Origin: Geosiphon pyriformis
Lineage: Eukaryota; Glomeromycota; Glomeromycetes; Archaeosporales; Geosiphonaceae
Direction: 5' to 3'
DNA: 64,000 bases
Assembly: GCA_016748015.1 (NCBI GenBank)
Contig: JAAOMT010000586.1
Span: forward strand, 790,534-854,533
The stretch's first letter is position 1, and each line of letters opens with the position of its first letter. The position numbers were made by a program, and so were the translations under genes. Under the pieces are notes generated by a model. That model saw only the letters and a list, made by a program, of their open reading frames with translations. It did not search any database and had not been told where the DNA came from. This document shows positions 46,536 through 58,313 of this stretch, piece after piece.

Positions 46536-48993
46536 ACAGAACATCATTTTTTGCAACTAAAACTTTTATTAATAATACAATTTAAATAGAGAATAGTTAT
46601 GCTTTTATTTAATATATTTTAAATATTGCTAGCAAGTTTTTTTCTATCAATAATGTTTTAATAAACAATAAAAAAACTGTGGTTATTTCTATTAATCAGA
46701 AAATTATAATTGCTTCTTTGTTTATAAACAGCTTACCAATTGTAATTATGTAAAAAAGTATACTATACAAATATTTAGGAATTTTTCTTTTAACAAAAGG
46801 TTTGTTTAAGCTCAGCTTGACTAAAACACATTCAGATATGAAATTTTTTTCTAATATAGTGTTAAAAAAAACTTTTTCAGACAAACAGTTTTTGTATTTG
46901 GTTTTAGCTGTAGTATAGTTAATCATTAGTTATAAGACACAATTTAGTTTTATCTCAAAAAGTATATGCAACAAATGAAATGCTTTGATAAAAAAAAGAT
47001 TCAAGACCAAAGTTAATCTACTAAGAGATTTTTCTGATAAATTTTTGTATTATTTATTTTTGTATGAGTTGAAATTGTTTGAATAAATACAGATTGAAAA
47101 TAAGATTGCATTGGTAATAGTTTTTTTTAATATTGCTGGCATTTTTAAAAGATTGTTTAAACACTGTTTTCTGAATTTATAAATTTTGGGATGAGTGCCT
47201 TTAAATCTTTTGCAATTTTCTATAAAATTAAGAATTAGTCCAGTAAACAATTTTTTGGCAAAATTGATTAAACTTTTTTTAGACAATAAAATCTCTTTAA
47301 TTAACAGTTTATCTAGCATTTTTTGTTATATAAGCAAATTTCTAATATTAATAATTTTAGGAGTTTTTTATTATTATAATATAATCAATTTATTGAAGTA
47401 CTATGAAGTGGTCTTTTGTAATAGACTTTTGAACAAACATGAAATAGTTGTGTATTGAAAAACATTTTACTATTGAAAAAAACTGGTTTTGAAAGGTTTA
47501 GTGCCATATTGGTTTGTTATTGCTTCTGAATTTATGTCTGCTTTTTGCTATGAGTCTTTTCAGACATTATTGTCTAATAATTTTGGTAATATTTTGAATT
47601 TGGGTGATTTTTTGAATGCTTGAGACTGTTTGTATCAAGTTTAATTTAAGAGTTTTAATATTTACATTAATAAGTTTCTAAGGAATAGGGATTTGTTTTC
47701 TATGAGTTATAGAGTAATGATTTATTTTTTAGATATTAACCTAAATGTTAGAGTAAAAATTTAAGGATTGGTTTTATCAATAATAATAGAACTACAAATA
47801 ATTGTGTTGGCTTTAAAATGTGTTTTTTTATCCTGTTTAGTGGTCTTGTATTTAGATAGTCAAGCAGCAATAGACATGTATACTTCTGATTTAGAGCTTT
47901 GATGACCTAATTTTTGTAGTATTTATTGATTAAAACATAGGCATATTGTTAATTTAATTAAGAATAAAAATCTAACAGTCAAGTGGATTAAGATTAAGAG
48001 TTATTTGGGTAATGTAAAAAATGACTAAGTAGATATATTAGTGAAAATTGTGATTTATTCTTACTTGTTTCTTGTTTATTAAGTTTATAAGAGGTTTCTA
48101 TTGGTTAATGGCAGAGCAATATTAAAAAATGCCTATTATTTTATGTGTAATAGTTATGGGTTAATTAATTATGTTAATTAAAAAACTGGTTCTGGTATTG
48201 GGATTATAACTGACTTATTTATTCATATTTTCAATTGGCAGTACATAACATTAGTTTAATATTCAAATTTTTACATGCATATTGGTACTACTAGCAGAGT
48301 GTTTTTAGGTCTGTACACATATTTTATGAAGGCTGTATATAAAAAGTTGCCAATTGTTTTTAGAAAAAGGCTTTATAATAAAAGTTATCCTAATGTTTTG
48401 TGTTTGATGTATAATAAAGTAGAGTTTTCTGATTATGTTTTTAGTATTAGTAGTTGTTTAAAATTTTTTGTTAAGTTTGTCAGATGTTAGTTTGTATAAG
48501 CTTTTCAATAAAATTTTGTCTTGAAAAAATAGTATAAAGAAGTGTTAATAGTTTTTAAAAATAAAAAAAAGACTGTTTTGGTTATAGTGAAATTTTTTCA
48601 CAAGTTTATTGTATATTACAGAACTATAGTATGGGCTTTTAAGTCTAAGTTTAGGTAAATATAAAAAACAGTAATTTGGTTGGTAATATGAATGTGGTTT
48701 TTGAGCTTTTATGTTTTAAGTCTTCTTAATTATTGAATAGTGTTATTTGTTTATTTGAAATTGATAAAGCATTTGCAGTTAGCTTTGGTTTTTGGAGTTT
48801 TTGTTTGTTTTTTCAGGTTTAGATGATAAGATCTTAATTCAATTAAATATGTAGTATGTTTTAATTAGTCTAAGTAACTAGTTATATATAGAAAGCACAT
48901 AAATTATATTTAATTAAAAGCTTTTAGTATGTTTTTTTGTACTAGATAGTAATGAAACTGTACTCATAAAATAATAATAATAATAATAAAAAA
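46536..48993 (+). pseudogene. LINE-2, 3' part: end of RT, RNase H, C-terminal region and tail
   Basis: Continues LINE-2 after GyC3: SFFATKTFINNTI (FVDD changed to FINN), YLGIFLLTKG, HSDMKFFSNIVLKK, SDKQFLYLVLAVV, then RNase H-like and C-terminal segments (48275-48490: IGTTSRVFLGLYTYFMKA, RLYNKSYPNVLCL with the second Cys as Tyr). All match LINE-1 ORF2 in order. The 3' end is (AAT)n at about 48970-48989, like the (TAA)n end of LINE-1. Much more decayed than LINE-1. Confidence 0.8.
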
Positions 48994-49474
48994 CTCCCAA
49001 AAAATTCAAAAATTTTTAAATTGTTATATTAATAAACAAGTATAAAAAATACTTAATATTAATTTTTTAATTTTTATATTTGTTTATTAATATTAGTTTT
49101 TGCTATATATATTAAAATTTTGTAATTAAAAAATTTACTTAGAAGTAATTAATTTAATAATTTTATAATTAACAAATTTTATTATAGTTTTTTATTATAA
49201 ATTAATAAATTACAATTTAATTTTTATTAAATTTAAAAAAAACTAATTTATAACTGTTTTAAAAAAATTAACAGAAATTTTTTTTAATTTATATATATAT
49301 TTATATATTTAAATTAGTATTAATTAAGATGTTTATTTTTATAGCCAAATTTTTAGCTTTATCTTAATTGTAAATATAAATTAAATAATTTTTTGGAATT
49401 TTGAAGAATAAAAACTTTTTTATATAAAAAAAATTATTATTATTTATAACATTAAAATCAAATTGTTTAATTGG
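48994..49474. other. AT-rich spacer with no recognisable gene
   Basis: About 480 bp almost free of G and C with long A and T runs. No reading frame or repeat relationship could be supported. It may be the left part of an AT-rich block into which LINE-1 inserted (the right part is 56328-57420). Confidence 0.6.
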
Positions 49475-49622
49475 TTTTTTTTAATAATTTTTATTATTAT
49501 TAACGTTTTATGAGTGAGATCCAAACACTACCTAGAGCTATACATCAAAGAAATAACATAAACTAAATGTGAATCATGCTCTTTCTACACATGACCAGCC
49601 ACTCAGACTGATTAGAACAACA

Positions 49623-52600
49623 TTACACAGCTATATGAACTGAAACAGAGTCACCAATACCAGAAAAGAAAAAACAATGTTTATGAAATCCAAAACAAAC
49701 ACCACAAGCCTCAGCCATACCAAGTAGTCTAACCACACCAGCTGAGATCCTAGAAGCTGAACCAGAGACTAAGATAGAAAACAAGCCATTAAGTGGAATA
49801 AGATTATTCTTTTCCATAAATGCACGATATTTTGCCCGAACCAACCAAATATCACTCTTGAAAGTGAGACCAAGAGAGTACACAAACTCAACAATATTCA
49901 AATTAGCAACTTTTGGGGCCTTGAAAACATTGACAGCCTCTCGAGACCAATTACTAAAAACAAACCCCTTAAAGAGAGCCATAGACACAGAAACATTAGA
50001 GGCACAAGAAGACAACAATTGCAGCACGCAGGAAGAAGAAAAAGATAGGCCAGAAAGCTCTATCCAAGATTTAAAACATGTACTCAGTATCTGGAGACAC
50101 GCAGACTTATTAATCTCACAAGAGAAAACATGATCCGATGTTTCCACCTCGCCACAATATAAGCACAAAACACTAGGGTACTGTCTGTCATACAGGCGTT
50201 TTCTAACCACAACAGGCAGCTGGTGGTGCAATGCCTTCATGAAAAAAGTGCATGCATCCACCGTGGGCTTACTAGTGTGGCCAGCAGCCATATGTGAATC
50301 AGGATGCTATACCAATGAGGAGCAGAGCCAATCAATGTCCGCAAGCAAGCTGGCAGGCAAAAATTTAGAACCAGAGCCAATTTTCCAGTGTGCATGACAA
50401 ACAGAATGAAAAATATCATGAACAAAATGTCTAGAATTGCCAGAAACGGCACGACCGTCTGCCAACAAGAAGCATGCATTCAAATGCAAAGGAAAGAACC
50501 AGCCAGAGTGAGAAGAAGCTCTGACAATAGTATTAGCTTGTTCATTTCCAATCACACCAGAGTGACCTTTTACCTTGTGCCATTCCACTATTAAATTCCT
50601 GTCATGAATAGTATTCACAATAAGCTGGCATTCTACTCAACAAGAATTGCAAAAATCCGGACACATCAGACCTAATTCAGACTTACAGGCATCCAAAGCA
50701 GCTTGACTATCAGAGAACAAACAAACAGAGCTAGAAGAGGGAACACACTCCAGTGCCAGCGCAATAGCTTGTATTTCCGCCAAAGTAGAAGATAACAAAC
50801 CCAACACACCAATGTCCAAACCCAGATTAATGTCATTAAAAAAAACCCCAGCCCCAGCCGTGCAATTTCTGGTACCAAGATTTGTTAGAAACCCATCCAT
50901 ATAAACAGAAACATTACCATAAAGAATTCGGAAGAGCCGATTATGAACCAACATAAAGCTAGGAGATGTGAGAACACTCTGAAGACCCACACCAACCAAA
51001 GTGAGAGAGGGGGCATAAGAAGATGATGTATCAAGAAAGAACTTGACAGAAAGCACAAACCACTCAGGAGTTGGGCCATGGGAGTCCAATCTCTTCCACT
51101 GCTTGAATTTGTACCAGTCAAACACTGCACCATGATGATCATGGAGTTGGTTAACGAAGGCAATGCCATATCACTGGAGTGAAGGAAGAAACTTGATGAA
51201 TCTAAACTCACCGAGAATGTTAGACATGGGTACTCCACCATGAAGCCAAAATAGACTATCAAAAAAACCACTCAAAAATAAATTGCCATTGAAGAAAATA
51301 TGAACAACACCTGCCAAGAAATTATTCAAAGGGCTGACTCAAACACGAACAGGAACACTCAAAAGATGCATTGGACGCCAGCACAAAACTTGTAAATCAT
51401 GAGACTTGTGGGAGAATAGATGATCCAGGATTCCAGTTGAGTTTGCAAAACTAATAAGGGAAGCGACTTTACTTTCTGATTAAATTTGGGCAAAAGATTT
51501 CAAACCATAAAAAGAAGGATAGTAGATTATGTTATTAGGAAAATCAAAGGGCAATCCAGACTTGGACTTCAAGTCTTTATGAACCAAAGAATCCCACTTG
51601 TTACACACACTGACAGGAACAAAACTAAATTGAGTCCTATAACCAATGATAAAGTAAAGGACAGCTAATACCAAATATAGAAATTGTTTGTTTGACACAG
51701 CCTTTCTTAGAACCAAGTTGGTGAAAAAACAAACATCTGAATGTGCTTTTGCCAGACTGGGCTTCGACAGTCTTTCAGATGACAAAAAGATACCCAGATA
51801 ACAATGCAATTCATCTGATTTGGCTATAGAAATGGGAGACCCACTGATGAAAAAAGAAGGAGCTTTGGTACGGCAATTAATCAGAATGGCTATAGTCTTA
51901 TCATTATTAATAAAAATATCATTGATGTGGAAAAATTCACTAGCAACATTAAGAATGTGCTGAATAGCAGCCTGACTGCTACTCACCCAGATCATATCAT
52001 CCACAAAAGCGCCAGCAGTGAAAAAGGATGACAATCCAGTCTAAGACTCCATACAGCCCGTCTTAGTAACGAAACGAAAAATTAATCTGTAACCACACAC
52101 ACTCTTCTGCCTCTTAACTTCACACAAGAGAAGATCATAAAAAATACGCCAAAGAAGTGGTAAGAACACCTCCTCTTAGTCCAAGCCATCGTGTACATGA
52201 TAACCTTTTATTAATCCAAAATCAGTCATGACCCGATTGGTATGACCACCATGAATATCCCCAAAAAACCTAATAAATTTGCTGCACATTTTTATTCTAA
52301 CCAAACTTTTCTTAAGGTGTTCCCAACCAACTGAGTCATATGCTTTTTTCATGTCCTGCAAAACCAGCCAGAGCTCCTGGTTTTTTTCAAGGGCATCCTC
52401 GATCACTGAACCAATTGCAAAAATGGGAGACTGAGTCGTAGTGCCTTTAAGAACTGAAAAATTGTCCCCATGAAGAATGTCAAACTTGCTACATGCCAAA
52501 GAGATTCTATCAGAGAGAATCTTGGAAAGAATTTTCTGAGCTGTTTCAATCAGAGCAATAGGATAAGTGTTCGTGAGCACGCTCTCCCATTCATAAGGTT

Positions 52601-54311
52601 TGGGAATCATCGATACCCAGGCATTCTTCCAAGCACCGGGCACTGATTCACCACAAAGACAAGAATTAATAAGCACCAAGAGCATATCAAGAACAGATTT
52701 GTCACAATGCTTCCAAAGTTCATTGGAGATGCCCAAGAGACCAGCAGCCTTCCCATCAGGTAAACTAGAGACCACGTCAAACATTTCAACAAAGCTAACA
52801 CAGCTCATAACATCTGAAAAAGCACCATCAAAAATGTATTCCAAAGGCTGATATTGGCAAAACTAATCTCCCAGAATATCAAGAACCACTCCACGTGTAC
52901 GAGTCCACCCCTCCATAATCTTATCCACCTTAGTTTTAACAGAATCAGGTTCCAGATATAGCTCATCACCAACGACCAAATGATCCAAAACCACCCTATG
53001 AAAGGGCCTTTCCAAAACACTTCTAATAGTATGACCCTTGTTAGATTCAAAAATTTCCATCCTTTTATCAATGGCAGATCTGATTTGTGAGTCTTCAGCA
53101 CGTTTCAATTCCGATAACTTTGAAGCATGATAAGATTTCCTGGCTTTGAACAGAGCTGAATGAATGATGTCAAAAGGGGACTCTGAAAAAAAAAAAGATC
53201 TCACTACAGCAGCATTAGAAGAATCAAGCAAAACCCAAGTATTGAGCAGCAATATGAACCCATCACAATCAACAAAATAGAACATCTTGACCAATTTGAA
53301 CACTAAAAGTTCTAACTTGTGGAACTTGGACAAACTCTTGGTGAAAATGCCATCATAATCTTTAAACCAATTCTTTTTGAAAACTTTATTCGCCGAAAAG
53401 CACATTGTCTTGTAAACAGCATCCCATATCACATTCAAATCCGACAGTTGTCTGGCAGCCATGAATTCATTAGAGAACATGGCAGTATTCACTGCTGTGG
53501 CATCCTTGAATTTCAACCATAAGACAACATCAGCATCCTTGAAATTGTATTTCCAACAATCTCTATTGGCCTGCTTGCGAACAGAACACAAATGTGTATC
53601 CAAAAGATCACCCAAACCAATTAACACTGAGATGGCTTGGTGGTCAGTATCAAAGAAATCAACCACATCCAGAATATCACGACCCACAATAGTATTGATC
53701 AAGCTGGGAGACACAAAAAGATAATCAATTGTCTTTGTCACACCTCAGAAATTACTCCATGTTGGAACCTTTAAAAACTGACTACCGACAAGAGAGTTGA
53801 CCAAATCCAAGCTACCACACTTTTTGAAACTAGCACTTCTACGCAAACCATTTTCATTAAAGTTACTACCCAAAACTACAAAGGAGAATTCATTTACAGC
53901 TCTAGCGATCAAAGCATTCACGTCATTGGCTTGAGAGAAACACACCAAAGCTGATGCACCAGTATACAGACCCAAAATAGAAACCGAAAGTTTATTCTTA
54001 AAAAGTAACCTGACAGAAAGAAGACGGCCAGAGACTTCGAAGACTCCACACACATGTCTGGCCAGAGCAGTGTCCATAACAATAGCCACACCTAAACCGA
54101 GATAACCCAAATCCAAACCAGAAATGAAAACTCAAACACCAGCAAACTTATCAGCGATCCACAGACAAACTTTACCCTTTAACTTCATTTCTATAATTAT
54201 TAAAACCATATTGTTCATGCTCATATGCCAACGAATAATGTCGGCCTGCTTGGCAGAATTGTTCATCCCTCTAATATTGCACGTAGCTATTTTCCACACA
54301 AAACTGGTCAT
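49623..54311 (-). pseudogene. LINE-1 ORF2: endonuclease, reverse transcriptase, RNase H
   Basis: A single frame of 1563 codons from ATG 54311 to the stop at 49623, with no frameshift but at least ten nonsense codons (for example 54132-54134, 53745-53747, 52863-52865, 52176-52178, 52041-52043, 51480-51482, 51339-51341, 51171-51173, 50637-50639, 50307-50309). Domains: APE endonuclease (ATCNIRGMNN, LGSNFNENG with the expected GDFN Asp as Asn, TIDYLFVS, DTDHQAI); RT with PDGKAAGLLGISNE, KAYDSVGW and FVDD at 51996-52007; RNase H (YMDG, TLAEIQAIAL, LFSDSQAALD, KVKGHSGVIGN); C-terminal CLYCGEVETSDHVFSC. It would nick DNA and copy its RNA at the target. Confidence 0.92.
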
Positions 54312-56177
54312 TGAGAATTGAGAGACAATGACAATACTGAGCCAGCAAACAATTGATCTAACCTCACCAAAATGGAATTTACCAACACCTCCAAAGCTAC
54401 AAATTTAGATTTGAGACCGCCTAACTTGGAAGTTAGGACTTTAGAGCTGCTCAAGCCAAGAATTGAACTGTCAGTAGTAGTGGGAAGGAGAGTATTAGAA
54501 AGACTATCAGGGTCATCCAAGACCATATCAGAAGGGGAATTCGAAAACACAACCACAGACGGAACTGAAGCAAGAGGTTGAGAGTCAGACACAGTAGAGA
54601 TTTCATCCAAAACAGGCACCAAAGACACCAACTTGGCACCATCCAATTATTTTATTATGCATGACACTTGGTTCGACAGGAGCCCCAAAGATCATTCCAA
54701 AGACAATAACCACTCATCCAAAGCAGAGTTAAGAGCGAGAGTAGAAGAAGGCAAACTACCAGAGCCTAGACCACTAGAGGAAAAGAGACTCGAACCCAAG
54801 CCAGGAGAAAAACCAGAAGACACAGACACAGAAAAAATAATCTGAGCCCATGATTTACTGCCAAAGGCAGCTGGGCGAGAGATGGGAACACTCTTTTTCA
54901 CGTACAACTTGGCTAGTTGGAGGCAATTCTCATCCAAAATGACCCACTTTATAAATGGTTTCAGAGGCTTGGGAACGGAAGCAACCTCATCATTACACTC
55001 CAAAACTGAATGACCAAACTTTCCACATCTATCACACCGAACTAGGTCTAATCTAGCCCAAGAAAGTTTTACCCTACCAAAAATAGGCTCCATACAAAAT
55101 GCAGACTCCAATGCCTCATCATTTTCAAAACAAACAACAGCACAACAAACTCTATTACCAGTGTTCAACAATCAATTTATAATACAAGTCTTTCTACCAG
55201 CACCTGCCAGAAGATCACTAAGATCATGAGCTGTTATTCCCACCAGCAAAGTAAACAAAAGCACCCTATACCGATCCCTAGATGCCCATGTCTCACAATC
55301 TCTCACAGCTTTGGCCACATCCACTGAATCTTTCCTGATTAAGAATGACCACTTAGCAGCCAACTAATCTGCCTGACTTGATTCGGCAAATTCTACCACA
55401 GCCTTCTGCCACAGTTCAATGAGTTACAATTGGATTGACATCACTTGACCAAACTTGGATACTGCGGCAACAATCATTTCCTTTGGCGTATCCATGAGAA
55501 TTTCCTTGATGACTACAGCCTGATCTGAGTGAACTTTTTGTTTCTTAAGATTGCTGTTTACTATGATGTTATTTGCTCTGGCCAATGATGCGGCCTTTTC
55601 CATGCTCTCAGATAAAGTAAACATTGATCAGATGATCCCTTCAAATTTTGAGGGGGTAGTGGCCCCCCCAAAACCATTGATTCCTGAAAATAATTTCCTT
55701 ATGACCTGAGTTTTGGCCATTGCCAATTTTTCTTCTATAGCCAAAAGATTAATGTCCAAAGCGAATAATTTTTTTATGACCACTTCCACTTGAGTTTTAA
55801 TGATTTTGGGATCCACCCACATCTTATCCAATGAGAAAGACATATGGAAGGGGAAGAGAAACTTCCTCTTCTTCCTCCATGTCATAATAAATAGAGCCGA
55901 AAGGGGATCCAACAGTTGCACCATTATTGAAATGCTTGGCTTGAAACATATTCATCTTAGAATCAGGTACTTCTTTATCTTCGGAAGCTTCTCTATTAGT
56001 ATCCATGCCATTAAACTGCCCGACCACATGACCAGACCCACCACTTTTGAGAGTTGTACCACTACCTAAGAGCTTAACACTACCGGAAGGTTTCTTGATT
56101 TTATAACCTGGACCATCACCAACTGAACCAGTGGTCGAAACTCTGGCTGATCTTTTCTTAACACTAGGGCCACTCAT
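54308..56177 (-). pseudogene. LINE-1 ORF1: CCHC nucleic-acid-binding protein
   Basis: Starts MSGPSVKKRSARVS at 56177, basic and Ser/Gly-rich, with an acidic EEEEE block; near 55860 the frame shifts by one. The rest is one frame to 54308, with stops near 55625, 55364 and 54690. It contains an RRM-like block (AVVIKEILMDTPKEMIVAAVSKFGQV), the knuckle CDRCGKFGHSVLEC near 55040, and a Ser/Leu-rich C-terminus with a heptad-like region (ALEVLVNSILVRLDQL). Its TGA overlaps the ORF2 ATG as ATGA (54311-54308). Confidence 0.88.
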
Positions 56178-56327
56178 AGTGGCAGCTGGACCGACAACGA
56201 AAGAGTTTGTTTCTTGTGAAATAGTAGAAGACAGTATATAAAAAACAAAAAAACTTCTTTCAAAATTTTGACTCTTTTTCAGGAATTTGGGACAAAGGAG
56301 AGAGAGAAGTTTATTTTTTTTTAATAA

Positions 56328-57420
56328 AAAATACTTAATATTTATGTTTTATAAAGTTATGTTATTTGTATTTAAAAATTTTATATTTTTATTTAACATA
56401 AAGTTAATTTTTTTTACAAAAACATTTTTTATATTTTTACTGTTAAATTTATTACTTATATTATTATAAAAACTGGTTATTTTGCTTTTTTAAAATACAA
56501 ACTTATTTGAAAATACTTTTGAGTTATTGATTTTTATTATTTTTATTAATAAAATATACTAAAAACATTTTTTAATACTAAATACTTTGGTTTTTTTATC
56601 TAATTTTCTAAAATTACATTTAAAAATATATTTTTTAACATTAAAATAAGTTTTTTTCTTTTTTTTTTTAAATATAAAATTGTTTATCAAGTTTAGCTTT
56701 ATAAATAAAATATATTAAAAAAAATAACTTATATAATAAACCAAATAAAAAAAGTAATAAAGTATTTTTGTTTTTCTTTGTTTTTTTGTGATCAGAAAAT
56801 TAATAAAAAAAAAGTTTTTTAAGCATCTTAATTATAATTTTGTTTAATTGTAAATCCAAAAACTTTTTATTAATTATTTAAAAGGTTTGAATTTACATTA
56901 TTATAATTAAATTATTGATTTGTTTTATAATTAATTCAAATTTATTTAATCCATATTTTAGATAAACTATTTTTTGCTTTAATTGAATTTTTTTATTATT
57001 TTTGTAAATTTAAATATTAAAATATAATTAATTTTCTATAATAATTATTGTTATTAAAAATATTTTATAATAAGTAAATATTTATTTTATTCTTCATAAT
57101 AAAAAAGGTAATTTTTTTAATTTGTGTAAAAACATTGGTTTTATTTTTTAATTGCTAATTGTTTAAGAATAATCAAGTTTTGTTTTAATGTTTTTATAAT
57201 AATTATATATATAAATCTTTTTATAAATTGTCTGTTATTATCAACTTTTTTTTTACAAACTTATTATTATTATTATTATGTTGTGTTAACAAATTTTTAT
57301 TCCATATTGAAAAATTTCTAAAAACTAAATCTTTAAAAGATCGCAATAGTCCAAATCATTCAAATAAATTTAAAGTAATATTTTGTGTAAAATCCAAATT
57401 TAAATTACCACTAAGTTAAA
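56328..57420. other. AT-rich block with no recognisable gene
   Basis: About 1.1 kb of extreme AT content. Two frames of about 60 codons (56287-56469, 57228-57419) are Phe/Leu/Lys-rich and look like composition artefacts. No repeat boundary is visible except the LINE-1 end at about 56314. The composition changes sharply at about 57430. Confidence 0.6.
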
Positions 57421-58313
57421 CAATTCATGTTTTTATTCTATTGCAACGGTCCTATTTTAAAAAACAGGAAATGAATTTTGTAAAATAATTCAGGCCTGAG
57501 AAATTGCAAACTAATTAATTTTTGCAAAGTTGGCAACTATGAATGAAATAGATCTCAAAAAGAGTGGCTCTTATCAATATCTGATCTTGTATATTAACCT
57601 TGAGATTCTGGGTAGTAGTTTCATTTTTATCGGGGCTTGGGCTTTCTTCTATTCTGCAGACAGATTCATATATTGGCTCGGGTTCAATTTTCGAAAATAG
57701 TCTTAAGCAAAAATGACGTGAGCTCCAAACCTTTGATAGTATGCTAACAAACTAGTGAACCACCTAGAACTCTAAAAAATCCTTTAACTGTTTTTGAGAG
57801 CTAGTTGTTTTTCTCGAAGTCAAGTGAGCGATGCTAAACCACTGCTTATTTTGTATTTCAGCTTAAGCGGGATATTAGGAAAAACTAGCTAGTCGAAGGC
57901 AGTTTCGACCATTGAAGCGATTCTTAAACAGCAGGATCATGAAACCTTTCATATGAAATGAATCGAATTGAATGGCATATTTTTATTGACCAAATTCTCA
58001 ATTTGGATTTCAAAAAACGTAAAAAGAATTTTTACATAGTCTTCATTATCAAATAATAATGCTCAAGAAACTAATGATAATAAAAGAGAGGCGAAGAGAA
58101 AACTCAATTTTCAAAATTGGTATTATCAAGGGCTTAAATCAAAATTAAAGATGAAATTATATAAAAGGCACTCCAAGGAGTATACAAATTCACCATGATA
58201 ATCAAATATTTCAAGTCATAAATAAAATTCAACACTCGTTGATTTGATATGATTTAAAAGCGTACCTTACTCTATGTAAATAAGCGCCAGGTTTTTCTTG
58301 AGGCTAAAACCTC
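57421..58313. other. Intergenic region downstream of the zinc-finger gene
   Basis: Normal gene-space composition begins here. A 53-codon plus-strand frame (57539-57700, starts MNEIDLKKSGSYQ, with a hydrophobic IFIGAWAFFYSA segment) may be chance or a stray exon; I cannot support it as a gene. The last 150 bp or so presumably hold the 3' UTR of the minus-strand gene. No RNA gene was recognised. Confidence 0.4.

Larger units (their letters stand above)
49488..56314 (-). mobile_element. LINE-1: full-length non-LTR retrotransposon
   Basis: Minus strand, about 6.8 kb: 5' leader, ORF1 (CCHC protein), ORF2 (endonuclease-RT-RNase H-CCHC), short 3' UTR and a (TAA)n tail at 49488-49505. A candidate 13-bp target duplication TTTTTTTTAATAA is at 49475-49487 and 56315-56327, although low complexity weakens it. 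No APE-less or site-specific features are seen. The same family as LINE-2, in opposite orientation. Confidence 0.88.

Noticed and set aside
46696-47458. Several 70-90 codon frames on both strands
   Set aside because: They overlap decayed LINE-2 sequence and have AT-driven Lys/Asn/Ile/Leu composition.
49858-50133. 91-codon plus-strand frame and similar plus-strand frames in 49.8-55.9 kb
   Set aside because: Antisense to the LINE-1 frames, which have strong domain matches.
57539-57700. 53-residue membrane-like protein
   Set aside because: Short, no homology recognised, no splice partner found; kept only as a remark.
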